DNA from: Oscillospiraceae bacterium
GTDB lineage: Bacteria; Bacillota; Clostridia; Oscillospirales; Oscillospiraceae
Assembly: GCA_017501355.1 (NCBI GenBank)
Contig: JAFVXA010000034.1
Location: 1 to 64,000, forward strand
DNA length: 64,000 bases
Direction: 5' to 3'
Of this stretch, positions 1 through 7,759 are shown in pieces. Every line of letters begins with the position of its first letter. The stretch's first letter is position 1. Below the pieces are notes generated by a model that was not told the DNA's origin, made no database searches, and saw only the letters and a list, made by a program, of their open reading frames with translations. A program made the position numbers and the translations under genes.

Positions 1-328
1 AGCCGCCCTTGAGGTCGGTGCCCAGCTTCACTGCGGTGGGGAAGCCTGCGCCGCCGAGACCGACAACGCCTGCTGCCTTGATCATGTCGAGCTTGTTCTC
101 GCTCTTGGCGATCTTGACATACTCAGCGGGCTGCTCAGCCGCGGGCTCGATGATGATGCGATCTTCGGTGATCTCAACGACCTTGCCGTAGACGCTGGAG
201 AAAATGTTTGCGCCGAGGCCGGTGGGCTCTGCAACGAGAGTACCCTTCTTGACTTCATCGCCAACCTTGACGACAGGAGCACAGGGTGCACCGACGTGCT
301 GGCGGAGAAGCAACTGAATGTTAGCCAT
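1..328 (-). CDS. prdC: PrdC, RnfC-like electron carrier of D-proline reductase (partial)
   Basis: The 109 visible N-terminal residues match the start of PrdC, an RnfC-like flavo/iron-sulfur protein thought to pass electrons from NADH to D-proline reductase in Stickland fermentation. Seen are the opening MANIQLLLRQHVG, a barrel-sandwich-like stretch (VKVGDEVKKGTLVAEPTG, about residues 22-39) and the glycine-rich GVVGLGGAGFPTAVK that opens the nucleotide-binding region. The gene runs off the left edge, so Fe-S cysteines and any selenocysteine cannot be checked. The ATG at 328 follows AGAGGGAG. The divergent proline racemase gene favours PrdC over a true RnfC subunit, which is the main alternative. 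Confidence 0.82.
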   Translation of the reverse strand, partial: MANIQLLLRQHVGAPCAPVVKVGDEVKKGTLVAEPTGLGANIFSSVYGKVVEITEDRIIIEPAAEQPAEYVKIAKSENKLDMIKAAGVVGLGGAGFPTAVKLGTDLKGG

Positions 329-426
329 GATAAACTCCCTCTTCCTTTGCCATATTTGTCTTTTCTATTGGCGGGTGACTTATCGACCTTTTCTATGAAA
401 GGTGCGCGCCATCCATAACCTAGTTT

Positions 427-455
427 AGTGTAACTGATTTCCCCAAATAAGTCAA
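427..455 (-). promoter_or_regulatory. Sigma-A promoter for prdC
   Basis: On the minus strand TTGACT (455-450), a 17-base spacer and TACACT (432-427) form a good housekeeping promoter about 100 bases upstream of the prdC start. Confidence 0.6.
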
Positions 456-629
456 CAGCAAAGTTTGAAAATTAACAATAAAATATGCTCAAAAACTATC
501 TCTGTTTTCCTCCTTGTTTTTGTCGTTAATTTCACACTCTTCGGATTTTCTTCTAAAAACCTTTGAAAATGGCACTTTTTCTCACAACAGAGCAAGTTTT
601 TCACTGCACTCAAGCTTTTGACAAATTCG

Positions 630-644
630 TGCAACGCCGTTGCA
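630..644. promoter_or_regulatory. 15-bp palindrome, candidate operator
   Basis: TGCAACGCCGTTGCA is a perfect 7-1-7 inverted repeat inside the divergent prd interval, with no T-run after it, so it looks like a protein-binding site and not a terminator. The bound protein is unknown. Confidence 0.4.
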
Positions 645-731
645 GCCGTCCTTCCCGATCGGCTGTCGGCGGCATTCGATTTATCACTGATATTCTCTGT
701 TTTGGCGATATAGAAATTCCCGATTTCGTCA

Positions 732-753
732 GCCGATAAAAACTTTTATCGGC
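732..753. promoter_or_regulatory. 10-2-10 perfect inverted repeat, candidate operator
   Basis: GCCGATAAAA (732-741) and TTTTATCGGC (744-753) are perfectly complementary around a 2-base centre. The repeat sits midway between the divergent promoters and is not followed by a U-run. A PrdR-type or global regulator site is possible but unproven. Confidence 0.45.
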
Positions 754-850
754 ACTCATTTATAGCATCCATCTATATATAGGCGCTATTCCCCCACCCT
801 TCTGCGACAGCTCAGATTGTGCCCTTTCCGCCCTGCCCTCTTTATTAATT

Positions 851-879
851 TGCGTGCGCGCACGCGCACGCGCGCGTAT
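851..879. repeat. Alternating purine-pyrimidine GC tract (possible Z-DNA)
   Basis: Twenty-nine bases alternate strictly between purine and pyrimidine, mostly CG/CA/GT steps, and include the palindrome GCGTGCGCGCACGC (852-865). Such tracts favour left-handed Z-DNA under negative supercoiling. It lies in otherwise AT-rich sequence about 130 bases upstream of the racemase promoter. Confidence 0.6.
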
Positions 880-1006
880 TTCATATAAGTATATCTCCGC
901 TAAAGGGCAGCCCAGCCCACTCGATTCCCCCCTTTGTTATTTTTTTATCAGCGCTTTGCACAAAAATTGCCGTCGTTTTTTATAAACAACAGAAAGCAAG
1001 TCAGGC

Positions 1007-1035
1007 TTGCATTTGGTGCAAAAAACCAGTATCAT
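1007..1035 (+). promoter_or_regulatory. Promoter for proline racemase with overlapping inverted repeat
   Basis: TTGCAT (1007-1012), a 17-base spacer and TATCAT (1030-1035) form a sigma-A-like promoter. The inverted repeat TTGCATTTGGTGCAA (1007-1021) covers the -35 box, as expected for an operator. Confidence 0.55.
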
Positions 1036-1112
1036 AATAAATGAGCAGTGACTGATTGTCACATGATTTTCTACGCTCATTTTAAAAATCTTACAAAGGC
1101 GGTGCGTTTCAT

Positions 1113-2156
1113 ATGAAGAGATTTGATCCCAAGCCCGTCCTGAACACCGAGCGTTTTGAAGCTTGCTTCAAGGCTATCGATGCTCACACCGAGGGCGAGT
1201 TCTGCCGTGTCGTTTACGCTGGTTTCCCCGAGGGCGTTGGCGATACCATTCTGGACCGTAAGTACTATCTGCAGAAGAATTACGATGAGTATCGTAAGGC
1301 TCTGATGCTCGAGCCCCGCGGTCACCACGATATGTTCGGTGCCATCCTGGGCGAGCCTGTCAATCCCGAGGCTGACTTTGCTGTGTACTTCATCGATACC
1401 GGCGGGTGGCTGAACATGTGCGGTCACTGCACCATCGGTGCTGTCACCGTGGCTCTGGAGACCGGCATGGTCGAGTGCAAGGAAGGCGTCAACTACGTCA
1501 ACATTGATGCACCCGCAGGCCTGGTCAAGACCGAAGCTGTCGTTGAGAACGGCAAGGTCAAGAGCGTCACTCTGACCAACGTCCCCGCTTTCCTGTACAA
1601 GGAAAACCTGGAAGTCGAAGTTGACGGCAAGAAGATCAAGTTCGACATCTCCTTCGGTGGCTCCTTCTTCGCTCTGGTCGATACCCGTCAGGAGAGCCTG
1701 AACATCGACATCAGCGCTAAGACCGTTCCCGAGCTGACCGATATCGGTATGAAGATGATGGAAATCATCAACAAGACCATCGAGATCAAGCATCCCGAGC
1801 TCGATATCACCACTGTCGACCTGGTTGAGTTCTATGGTCCCGCTAAGTCCGCTAACGCTAACAAGCAGAACGTCGTCATCTTCGGCGAGGCTCAGGCTGA
1901 CCGCAGCCCCTGCGGCACCGGTACCTCCGCTAAGCTGGCTACCCTGTATGCTCGCGGCGAGATCGGCATCGACGAGCCCTTCGTTTACGAGAGCTTCATG
2001 TGCACCCAGTTCATCGGCCGCGTGAAGGAAGAGACCACCATGGGTCCCTTCAAGGCTATCGTTCCTCAGGTTACCGGCGCTGCTTACCTGACCGGCGAAG
2101 CTACCTACGCTATCGATCCTCTGGACAAGCTGGGCAAGGGCTTCATCGTTGGCTAA
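1113..2156 (+). CDS. prdF: Proline racemase (proline reductase locus)
   Basis: This 347-residue cytosolic enzyme belongs to the PLP-independent proline racemase family, which interconverts L- and D-proline with two cysteines as general acid and base. Both catalytic cysteines are present: Cys103 in MCGHCTIGA and Cys267 in DRSPCGTGTSAK. The length fits the family (about 335). D-proline is the substrate of proline reductase, and the divergent prdC gene supports the role in Stickland fermentation over the alternative, 4-hydroxyproline epimerase, which has the same fold and both cysteines. AAAGGCGG at 1095 precedes the ATG. Codon use is strongly biased, as in a highly expressed gene. A terminator follows directly. 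Confidence 0.9.
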   Translation: MKRFDPKPVLNTERFEACFKAIDAHTEGEFCRVVYAGFPEGVGDTILDRKYYLQKNYDEYRKALMLEPRGHHDMFGAILGEPVNPEADFAVYFIDTGGWLNMCGHCTIGAVTVALETGMVECKEGVNYVNIDAPAGLVKTEAVVENGKVKSVTLTNVPAFLYKENLEVEVDGKKIKFDISFGGSFFALVDTRQESLNIDISAKTVPELTDIGMKMMEIINKTIEIKHPELDITTVDLVEFYGPAKSANANKQNVVIFGEAQADRSPCGTGTSAKLATLYARGEIGIDEPFVYESFMCTQFIGRVKEETTMGPFKAIVPQVTGAAYLTGEATYAIDPLDKLGKGFIVG

Positions 2157-2170
2157 TTGCTGACTACATA

Positions 2171-2204
2171 AAAGAGAGACTCGAATCGAGTCTCTCTTTT
2201 TTTA
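2171..2204 (+). terminator. Bidirectional intrinsic terminator
   Basis: AAAGAGAGACTCGA pairs with TCGAGTCTCTCTTT and is followed by a T-run. It lies between the convergent racemase and metallopeptidase genes. Confidence 0.85.
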
Positions 2205-2897
2205 TTTGCCCCGATTCAGTTTCTGCTTCCTCTCCCGCCAATCAGGATGAAAGCGATCCATCCATTCATAGAATTTCGCCGAATGATCTGCCTGCAAAAA
2301 GTGACAGAGCTCGTGGATCAGTATGTACTCTCCGCACTCCAAGGGGTGCGCCAACAGCTGCGTGTTCAGCGTCACCACGCCCTTACGCGGCATACAGCTG
2401 CCCCAGCGAGAGCGCATTGAGCGAAAGCGCAGCGTCGGCTTCGGCACGCCATAGGACACGAACGGGGGATAGACCCGCTCCAGCGCTGCCGTCATCACGC
2501 GGCGGCATTCTTCCTTTTCCCAGCGCTCCAGCGCCGCGAGCCTGCGCTCCTCCTCGTCTGCCCGGGGAAGGGTCAGATACAGTTCCCCCTCCGTTCTCTG
2601 CGCCCCATAGCGCCGCCCCTGCTCAAAATGCAGCCGCAGCGCAGCGCCAAGATAGGGGATCTCCTGCCCGTCTGCCGCCGCACGCGGCGCACGCTGCGTC
2701 TCCATCCTGCCTACAGCCTTCCAGATAAACTCCTGTTTCTGTTGCAGGAAACCCTCCACCTGCTCCATAGGCATCCGCGGCGGCGCAGACACCGCCACGC
2801 TGCCGTCGTCACGAATGCGGAGATTGCAATTTTTCACCCGCTTTCGGGTAAACTCATAGACAAGTACACGCCCGCCCAGACAAATTTCCTTCCGCAT
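2202..2897 (-). CDS. YgjP-like zinc metallopeptidase domain protein
   Basis: This 231-residue protein has the YgjP/SprT-like metallopeptidase architecture (DUF45, M48-related). The C-terminal half carries the zinc motif HELCH at about residues 195-199 and a downstream histidine in ADHSAKFYEWM. The family signature RSRWGSC lies upstream of it. The N-terminal 80 residues resemble the beta-rich segment of YgjP relatives. No signal peptide is seen, so it is probably cytosolic. The physiological substrate of this family is not established. The gene is monocistronic, between two terminators. Confidence 0.85.
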   Translation of the reverse strand: MRKEICLGGRVLVYEFTRKRVKNCNLRIRDDGSVAVSAPPRMPMEQVEGFLQQKQEFIWKAVGRMETQRAPRAAADGQEIPYLGAALRLHFEQGRRYGAQRTEGELYLTLPRADEEERRLAALERWEKEECRRVMTAALERVYPPFVSYGVPKPTLRFRSMRSRWGSCMPRKGVVTLNTQLLAHPLECGEYILIHELCHFLQADHSAKFYEWMDRFHPDWRERKQKLNRGK

Positions 2898-2944
2898 CCC
2901 ATCACCTCTGTCCCCATTGTATCCCTCCCCCGCTCTCGCGGCAA

Positions 2945-2973
2945 GGAAAATCGGCTCCCTGCGGGAGCCGATC
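2945..2973 (-). terminator. Intrinsic terminator of spoVT
   Basis: On the minus strand ATCGGCTCCC pairs with GGGAGCCGAT and is followed by TTTTCC just after the spoVT stop. Confidence 0.8.
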
Positions 2974-2975
2974 CG

Positions 2976-3518
2976 TTATCCTTCCATGTGCCGACCGAGG
3001 AGCGATGCCAGTGTCTGCACCAGCTTAAATTCCGTTTCACTGCTGCCCTGCTCCGGGTTTTCCGTTACCACCAGCACCAGCCCCATGGCATCACCGCCGG
3101 AGATCACAGGGGCTGCCAGCACCGCCAGCAGACGCTCGTTGTCCGCAGTCACCCGCACAGGATGCACATTGTCTCCACTGCGGAAAATGCGGCGATCCTC
3201 CATGATCTGCTCCAGTTCCTCGCTGATATGCTTCCCCAGCAGCTCCCGCTTGAAGCCGCCGGAGATGGCAATGATCGTATCGCGGTCTGCCACCGCCACC
3301 GTCTGCTCCACGCTTTTGCTCATGGTCTCGCAGATCTGCGCCGAAAAATCATCCAGATCGCCCAGCAGGGAATACTTTTTGAAGATGACTTCGCCCTCTT
3401 TGGAGGTATAAATTTCCAGCGGGTCGCCCTCGCGGATGCGCATGGTACGGCGAATCTCCTTGGGGATCACCACCCGCCCAAGATCGTCGATGCGGCGCAC
3501 AATTCCTGTTGCTTTCAT
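2976..3518 (-). CDS. spoVT: Stage V sporulation protein T
   Basis: This 180-residue protein matches SpoVT, the forespore transcription factor that tunes sigma-G genes. The N-terminal AbrB-type swapped-hairpin domain (about 1-50) starts MKATGIVRRIDDLGRVVIPK, and a GAF-like domain follows (about 55-178). Length and ends agree with the family. The ATG has AAGGAGAG in front of it. A sigma-G-like promoter sits upstream, in keeping with forespore expression in Bacillus subtilis. It shows that the host sporulates. Confidence 0.95.
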   Translation of the reverse strand: MKATGIVRRIDDLGRVVIPKEIRRTMRIREGDPLEIYTSKEGEVIFKKYSLLGDLDDFSAQICETMSKSVEQTVAVADRDTIIAISGGFKRELLGKHISEELEQIMEDRRIFRSGDNVHPVRVTADNERLLAVLAAPVISGGDAMGLVLVVTENPEQGSSETEFKLVQTLASLLGRHMEG

Positions 3519-3553
3519 ATATGAATCTCTCCTTATTTTACAAGCTGCATTGT

Positions 3554-3582
3554 TAGTATCTGTAAAGCGAAGAGATTTATAC
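3554..3582 (-). promoter_or_regulatory. Sigma-G-like promoter of spoVT
   Basis: On the minus strand GTATA (3582-3578), a 17-base spacer and GATACTA (3560-3554) resemble the sigma-G consensus with one mismatch in the -10. B. subtilis spoVT is sigma-G dependent. Confidence 0.4.
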
Positions 3583-3636
3583 TTTTATTTGAAATCGGCG
3601 CTGCGGACTCAGAATTTTGCAATTGCCCTGGACATA

Positions 3637-3672
3637 AAGAAGCGACCGTCCGTTTGGGCGGTCGCTTCTTTG
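3637..3672 (-). terminator. Intrinsic terminator of the symporter gene
   Basis: AGAAGCGACCG and CGGTCGCTTCT form an 11-bp stem after the stop of the leftward symporter gene, followed by a short T-run on the minus strand. Confidence 0.75.
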
Positions 3673-3689
3673 AACAAGGGAAAGAATAT

Positions 3690-4499
3690 TTACTTCACAG
3701 CTGCAGCCTTTGCCTTTTTCTTCTGCTCCATCTTGGAGATCCAGAGAGCACAGGTTGCGTCACCGGTGATGTTCAGCGTGGTACGACCCATGTCAAAGAT
3801 CTTGTCGACACCGGCGATGATAGCGATACCTTCCACAGGCAGACCAACGGTCTCCAGCACCATTGCCAGCATGATCATACCTGCGCCGGAAACACCGGCA
3901 GTACCGACGGATGCCAGGGTCGCAGTCAGCACGATCATAGCCATGTCCGCAATCGTCAGCGTGACATCATAGCAGCAGGCAATGAAGATGGCTGCGACAG
4001 CCTGATAGATCGCAGTACCATCCATGTTGATGGTCGCGCCAAGAGGCAGCACGAAGGAGCTGATCTCAGGCTCAGCACCCAATTTGTTGCAGCACTCCAT
4101 GTTGACAGGCAGCGTTGCATTGGAAGAGGTGGTGGTAAATGTGGTGATCATAGCGGGAGCGATGCCCTTGAAGAAGGCAAAGGGGTTCATACCGGAGAGG
4201 AATTTGACGCTCGCGCCATAGACGATCACAATGTGCAGGAAGTAGCCCAGATAAGCCACACCAATGACCAGCGCCAGTGTACCGACAATGGAAGCGCCGT
4301 TGACAGCGACCACGTTGGTCATCAGGCAGAACACGCCGATGGGAGTGAGCTTGATGATCATCATCATGATCTGCATGATGACTTCGGTCATGCTGTTGAT
4401 CGCCTTACCGATCATCACGCCCTTCTCACCGGCAGCCAGAACACCGGCGATCATACCAATGAAGATCCATGCCGGCAAAGAGAGTTTGCGTTTAGACAT
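3690..4499 (-). CDS. Dicarboxylate/amino acid:cation symporter with TM2-TM4 missing
   Basis: The protein belongs to the DAACS (GltP/DctA) family but has only 269 residues, while full members have about 400-420. The core transport domain is intact: HP1 serine-rich loop (TTTSSNATLPVN), TM7 NMDGT, HP2 (GTAGVSGAGM) and TM8 DMGRTTLN. The N-terminus (MSKRKLSLPAWIFIGMIAGV) is a normal TM1, but it joins directly to GEKG and TM5, so roughly 150 residues covering TM2-TM4 are absent in frame. The scaffold needed for trimerisation and elevator transport is therefore incomplete. It may be a decayed gene, a partner subunit or an assembly deletion. RBS GAGGAGG precedes the ATG. Confidence 0.8.
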   Translation of the reverse strand: MSKRKLSLPAWIFIGMIAGVLAAGEKGVMIGKAINSMTEVIMQIMMMIIKLTPIGVFCLMTNVVAVNGASIVGTLALVIGVAYLGYFLHIVIVYGASVKFLSGMNPFAFFKGIAPAMITTFTTTSSNATLPVNMECCNKLGAEPEISSFVLPLGATINMDGTAIYQAVAAIFIACCYDVTLTIADMAMIVLTATLASVGTAGVSGAGMIMLAMVLETVGLPVEGIAIIAGVDKIFDMGRTTLNITGDATCALWISKMEQKKKAKAAAVK

Positions 4500-4663
4500 A
4501 GAAACAACCTCCTCATATAGTTGATGGGCTTATTATAGCAAATCTGCATAAAACGCCAGATATGCGCCGGCAAATTAACGCAATCATTGTGCACCTTGAC
4601 GACATCTTTGCACTGTGCCCCCTCTTGCAGTTCCATCCAACTCCCCGTCCTGCCGCCTTTTGT

Positions 4664-4706
4664 CAAAAAGCGAAGCGCCCCGATGCGGAGCATCAGAGCG
4701 CTTCAA
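4664..4706 (-). terminator. Intrinsic terminator of the ECF sigma/ABC operon
   Basis: GAAGCGC/GCGCTTC outer stem with inner GATGC-GGA-GCATC, followed on the minus strand by CTTTTTG. Confidence 0.7.
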
Positions 4707-4732
4707 GAGATAGAGAAAATGAAAATGAACGC

Positions 4733-5152
4733 TTAGTCGGGGATCTGCCCTTCCTTGCCGCCAAGGAGGAGCGCAAGGGAGGTCACAAGGGTCACAGCAG
4801 CAACGCCCTTGCCCCAGAGTGCGGTGATCTGGCAGCGCATTTCTTCGCTGGCGCAGACACCGATGAGGCTGGTAAAGACCATAAACAGCAGCACCGCTGC
4901 CACTGCATTGACAACCGCAAACTTCTTATAATCCTTCTTGGCAAGGAGACCCATCACAGCGGTCACAACGATCAGCACACTCACAACAAGCGCTGCCTGC
5001 CCTGCCCAGTGGCACTTCATGGGCACCGAATTGCCGTTTGCCAGTTCCAGCATTTTGCCGCAGACGGGTGCCCAGAGCTTCACCGCGCCGATCAGAACAA
5101 GCCCTGCCACCGCCTGCACTGCGATCAGAATATTCGCCATCTTCGTTTTCAT
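4733..5152 (-). CDS. DUF4418 family membrane protein
   Basis: This short protein of about 139 residues has four predicted membrane helices and paired cysteines in the extracytoplasmic loops (PVCGKM, KCHWAG, GVCAS, RCQI). It matches DUF4418, a family often encoded beside MacB/FtsX-type ABC transporters. The ATG at 5152 is preferred because AAGGAGG sits 6 bases upstream; that RBS overlaps the stop codon of the ATPase gene, so translation is probably coupled. It is the last gene of the leftward sigma-factor operon. Its function is unknown; an accessory role in the transporter is inferred from position. Confidence 0.75.
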   Translation of the reverse strand: MKTKMANILIAVQAVAGLVLIGAVKLWAPVCGKMLELANGNSVPMKCHWAGQAALVVSVLIVVTAVMGLLAKKDYKKFAVVNAVAAVLLFMVFTSLIGVCASEEMRCQITALWGKGVAAVTLVTSLALLLGGKEGQIPD

Positions 5153-5165
5153 TGTCGCATCCTCC

Positions 5166-5831
5166 TTATTCCGCAATATCCACCAGTACGCCGTCTTCCA
5201 GTCGGCAGCGTCTGGTTGCTTCCTGTGCCCAGCGGCTGTTGTGGGTAACCATGACCACCGCCGTGCCCTTTTCCGTCTGCTCCTTCAGCACACGGATAAT
5301 TTCCTCAGACCAATGCTCATCCAGATCGTTGGTGGGCTCATCCGCGAGGATCAGCACCGGATCATGGATCAGCGCTCTTGCCGCCATGGCGCGGCGGCGC
5401 TGACCGCCGGACAGCTGATGAGGGAAGAAGTCCGCACGATCCTCGAGACCAAAGCGATACAGCAGCTCATCCACCATTTTGGGGTCTTTTTTGCCGCCCA
5501 CACCCTGGGTAAAGAGCAGATTTTCCCGCAGGGTCAGCGCCTGAATCATGGTGCTGTCCTGAAACAGGAAGCCGACCTTTTTTGCCCGTAGTTCGGATTT
5601 CTCATCGTCACCAAACTTCGCAACATCCCTGCCTTCAAAGGTATAGCTGCCCTCGTCACTCTGCAGCAGGGTACCCATGACATACAGCAGGGTACTCTTG
5701 CCGATACCGGAGGGACCCTCCACGGCGATAAAATCACCTTTGTTTACCACAAGAGACACGTCCTTCAGCGGGGTAACGACCTCACCCATGCGATAATCCT
5801 TGCGAATATGTTCCAGCTTGCAGATTTCCAT
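5166..5831 (-). CDS. ABC transporter ATP-binding protein (MacB/LolD type)
   Basis: This 221-residue ATPase has Walker A GPSGIGKSTLL, ABC signature LSGGQRRRAM, Walker B VLILADEPTNDLD and the switch histidine (VTHNSR). The size and sequence match the LolD/MacB/FtsE group that works with FtsX-like permeases. It starts 1 base after the stop of the permease gene, so the two form one transporter. The substrate is unknown; members of this group move peptides or lipoproteins or act as mechanotransmitters. Confidence 0.93.
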   Translation of the reverse strand: MEICKLEHIRKDYRMGEVVTPLKDVSLVVNKGDFIAVEGPSGIGKSTLLYVMGTLLQSDEGSYTFEGRDVAKFGDDEKSELRAKKVGFLFQDSTMIQALTLRENLLFTQGVGGKKDPKMVDELLYRFGLEDRADFFPHQLSGGQRRRAMAARALIHDPVLILADEPTNDLDEHWSEEIIRVLKEQTEKGTAVVMVTHNSRWAQEATRRCRLEDGVLVDIAE

Positions 5832-5832
5832 C

Positions 5833-7038
5833 TCAGTTCACCTCACCCTGTGTAATTGCCGCCTGGGGATCCATAGATGCACTCTTCAGCGCGGGAGCTA
5901 CCGCTGCCGCAAAGCCAAGCACCGCTGCCAGCACAATGCCCGCAAGACCGCACAGCAACGCTAGCGAGCTCGTCCAGACAGAAGGCGACAGTTTGAATGC
6001 ATCCTTCAGCATTTCGATGATGGGATTCATGGCAAGCAGCGCCAAAGCACTGCCCAGCACACCGCCCATGAGCGCCATGGTGCAGGTCTCGCCGATGATC
6101 AGGCCAAACACCTGCCCCTTCTTCAGACCGATGGCACGGAGCAGACCGATCTCCTTCTTGCGCTCCTTGGCAAGGGCATTGAAGCGACCCACCAGTGCCA
6201 GCACTGCAATCAGCAGAGATGCCAGCCACAGCGCAAACATGACCTTCATCGTCACTTCCAGCTGACTCTGCAGAGTGGAAATCGTGTCGCCGGTAAGCAG
6301 ACACTTGATCTCAAGACCGGAAGCCTCCACCTGTTTGGCAAATTCCTCCCCGTCTACACCGCTTTCAAACTTCACCATGATGACAGAAATGTAGTCGTGG
6401 GGATCTCTGGTCGTCCAGCTCTCTGCGAGAACCTCAGATTCCAGACACATATCCTGCGCCGTGCGGAAATCCATAAACAAGGTCCCGTCCATACCTGCAC
6501 CCGTAGGGGGCAGTGCCGTAACCACGTTAAACTTCTTGCTCAGCACCAGATAGTTGGAACCCACAAGATTGTCATCCTCAAAGTTGCGTCCGACAATCAG
6601 CTCGTCGGGACTGATGCCATTTTGGTACTTCTCATCGAGGTGGGGCTTCAAAATAAAGTCCGTGGCAGGATCATAACCGATGATGCGGGCTTCCTCACCG
6701 GGCTCGCAGCAGGACAGTGCCAGCGTCTGGCAATAGAACTGAGGAGTCATGGCAGCGATACCTTCAAACTGCTTCACTTCCTCCACCATTTCGATGGGCA
6801 TATAAATGTTTTCGGGAATCGCAGTAAAGAGCAGATCTTCCCCCTTTGCAGCGGCGTATTTCGGCACCAGCACCGCATCCGCGCCAAGGCGCTCCTCACT
6901 GAGCGCAAGGCCCTGATTCACCGTCTGAAACACACCCAGCACCATCACAAAGACCAGCACCGTCAGCATGGTAATGGTCACTGTCAACGTAGACTGCGTA
7001 CGACGACGGGAAATATTTTTCCAAATCAGCATCAGCAT
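5833..7038 (-). CDS. FtsX-like ABC transporter permease
   Basis: About 400 residues with an N-terminal membrane helix, a large extracytoplasmic MacB-like periplasmic core domain (about 40-270) and three C-terminal helices of the FtsX domain with the typical KERKKEIGLLRAIG motif. This is the permease of the downstream ATPase. The chosen ATG at 7038 lies 12 bases after AGGAGG; an ATG at 7050 directly abuts that RBS and is the other candidate. It follows the anti-sigma gene by about 20 bases in the same operon. Confidence 0.9.
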   Translation of the reverse strand: MLMLIWKNISRRRTQSTLTVTITMLTVLVFVMVLGVFQTVNQGLALSEERLGADAVLVPKYAAAKGEDLLFTAIPENIYMPIEMVEEVKQFEGIAAMTPQFYCQTLALSCCEPGEEARIIGYDPATDFILKPHLDEKYQNGISPDELIVGRNFEDDNLVGSNYLVLSKKFNVVTALPPTGAGMDGTLFMDFRTAQDMCLESEVLAESWTTRDPHDYISVIMVKFESGVDGEEFAKQVEASGLEIKCLLTGDTISTLQSQLEVTMKVMFALWLASLLIAVLALVGRFNALAKERKKEIGLLRAIGLKKGQVFGLIIGETCTMALMGGVLGSALALLAMNPIIEMLKDAFKLSPSVWTSSLALLCGLAGIVLAAVLGFAAAVAPALKSASMDPQAAITQGEVN

Positions 7039-7060
7039 TTTCTTCCACATCCTCCTTTGT

Positions 7061-7759
7061 TCATTCCCCGCAGGGATTTTCCAACTTTTCAAATTTTGCA
7101 AGAGCCATGACCTCCGCCTTCGGCATCAGCGCCACCGCTTCCACCGTGATGGAGGGGTCTTTCTCTTTCAGCTGCTGCCACACCTGATAGCGCAGCACAC
7201 ACAAGCCAACTCTTCTTGCCGCGCGGGCAGTCTCTGGGTCTGTCTGACAATAGAAAATATTGTCTTCCTCCGCGATAGCATAAGCACGACAGACCACGTT
7301 GCTCAACATCTGTTCCGCAAGGGATTCATCCTTGCCCACCACAGTGATGGAGATCAGGCTCCCATCCTCCAGATAGGGCTCCAGCGGCTCACTGATGAGG
7401 ATGCGCTGCATGGCATCGTCATAGCGCATACCTTTGACGTTCAAGCTGTCCACAAGGGCAAGTCCGTCTGCATTCATCCCTTTCAGTTCTGTCACCCTGC
7501 CAAAGGTGTTGACCCTGAGCTCCAGCGAGGGGTTGATGTCAAGGTCGATGCTGGTCACAGGCAGGAGCCACATTCCCGCACCCATAACCATCAGCATCAC
7601 CGCCGCAGCGCAGCTCACCATTCTCGTTTGCCGCTGCCTGCGCCGCTGCGTATCACGACCGTAGTCCAGCGTTGCCCTGCGCAAATACGCCTTGGTTCTT
7701 CGCTTCAAGCGCTCGTCTGCCTGCACCGCGTCAAAAGCTTTTTGCAGGTCATTCTTCAT
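7061..7759 (-). CDS. RsgI-like membrane anti-sigma factor
   Basis: About 232 residues: a cytosolic basic N-terminus (about 1-48), one membrane helix (about 49-65) and an extracytoplasmic region beginning SIDLDINPSLELRVNTFGRV, the hallmark of the RsgI N-terminal/periplasmic domain that follows the membrane helix in SigI-type anti-sigma factors. It overlaps the ECF sigma gene by 11 bases, the usual arrangement for a sigma factor and its inhibitor. ATG 7759 lies 8 bases after GGGAGG; an upstream GTG is less likely. It probably holds the sigma factor inactive until an envelope signal arrives. Confidence 0.8.
   Translation of the reverse strand: MKNDLQKAFDAVQADERLKRRTKAYLRRATLDYGRDTQRRRQRQTRMVSCAAAVMLMVMGAGMWLLPVTSIDLDINPSLELRVNTFGRVTELKGMNADGLALVDSLNVKGMRYDDAMQRILISEPLEPYLEDGSLISITVVGKDESLAEQMLSNVVCRAYAIAEEDNIFYCQTDPETARAARRVGLCVLRYQVWQQLKEKDPSITVEAVALMPKAEVMALAKFEKLENPCGE

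Larger units (their letters stand above)
329..1112. other. Long divergent regulatory interval between prdC and proline racemase
   Basis: This 784-base AT-rich stretch has no convincing gene. It carries promoters for both flanking genes, two long perfect inverted repeats (630-644 and 732-753), a palindrome CTATATATAG at 773-782, an alternating GC-rich tract (851-879), and a leader fold before the racemase start in which ATGAGC (1041-1046) can pair with GCTCAT (1075-1080) around a GTGAC/GTCAC stem. It is far longer than the other intergenic gaps here, which suggests multi-protein control. Confidence 0.7.

Noticed and set aside
452-634. Sixty-codon minus-strand frame in the prd interval
   Set aside because: No convincing RBS, AT-driven composition (Lys/Phe/Leu/Cys) and overlap with the prdC promoter and a palindrome.
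329-1112. Sigma-54 (-24/-12) promoter expected from PrdR control in other clostridia
   Set aside because: Both strands were scanned for TGGC-N8-TTGC-like spacing and no good match was found; TGGCAC near 570 lacks the -12 element.
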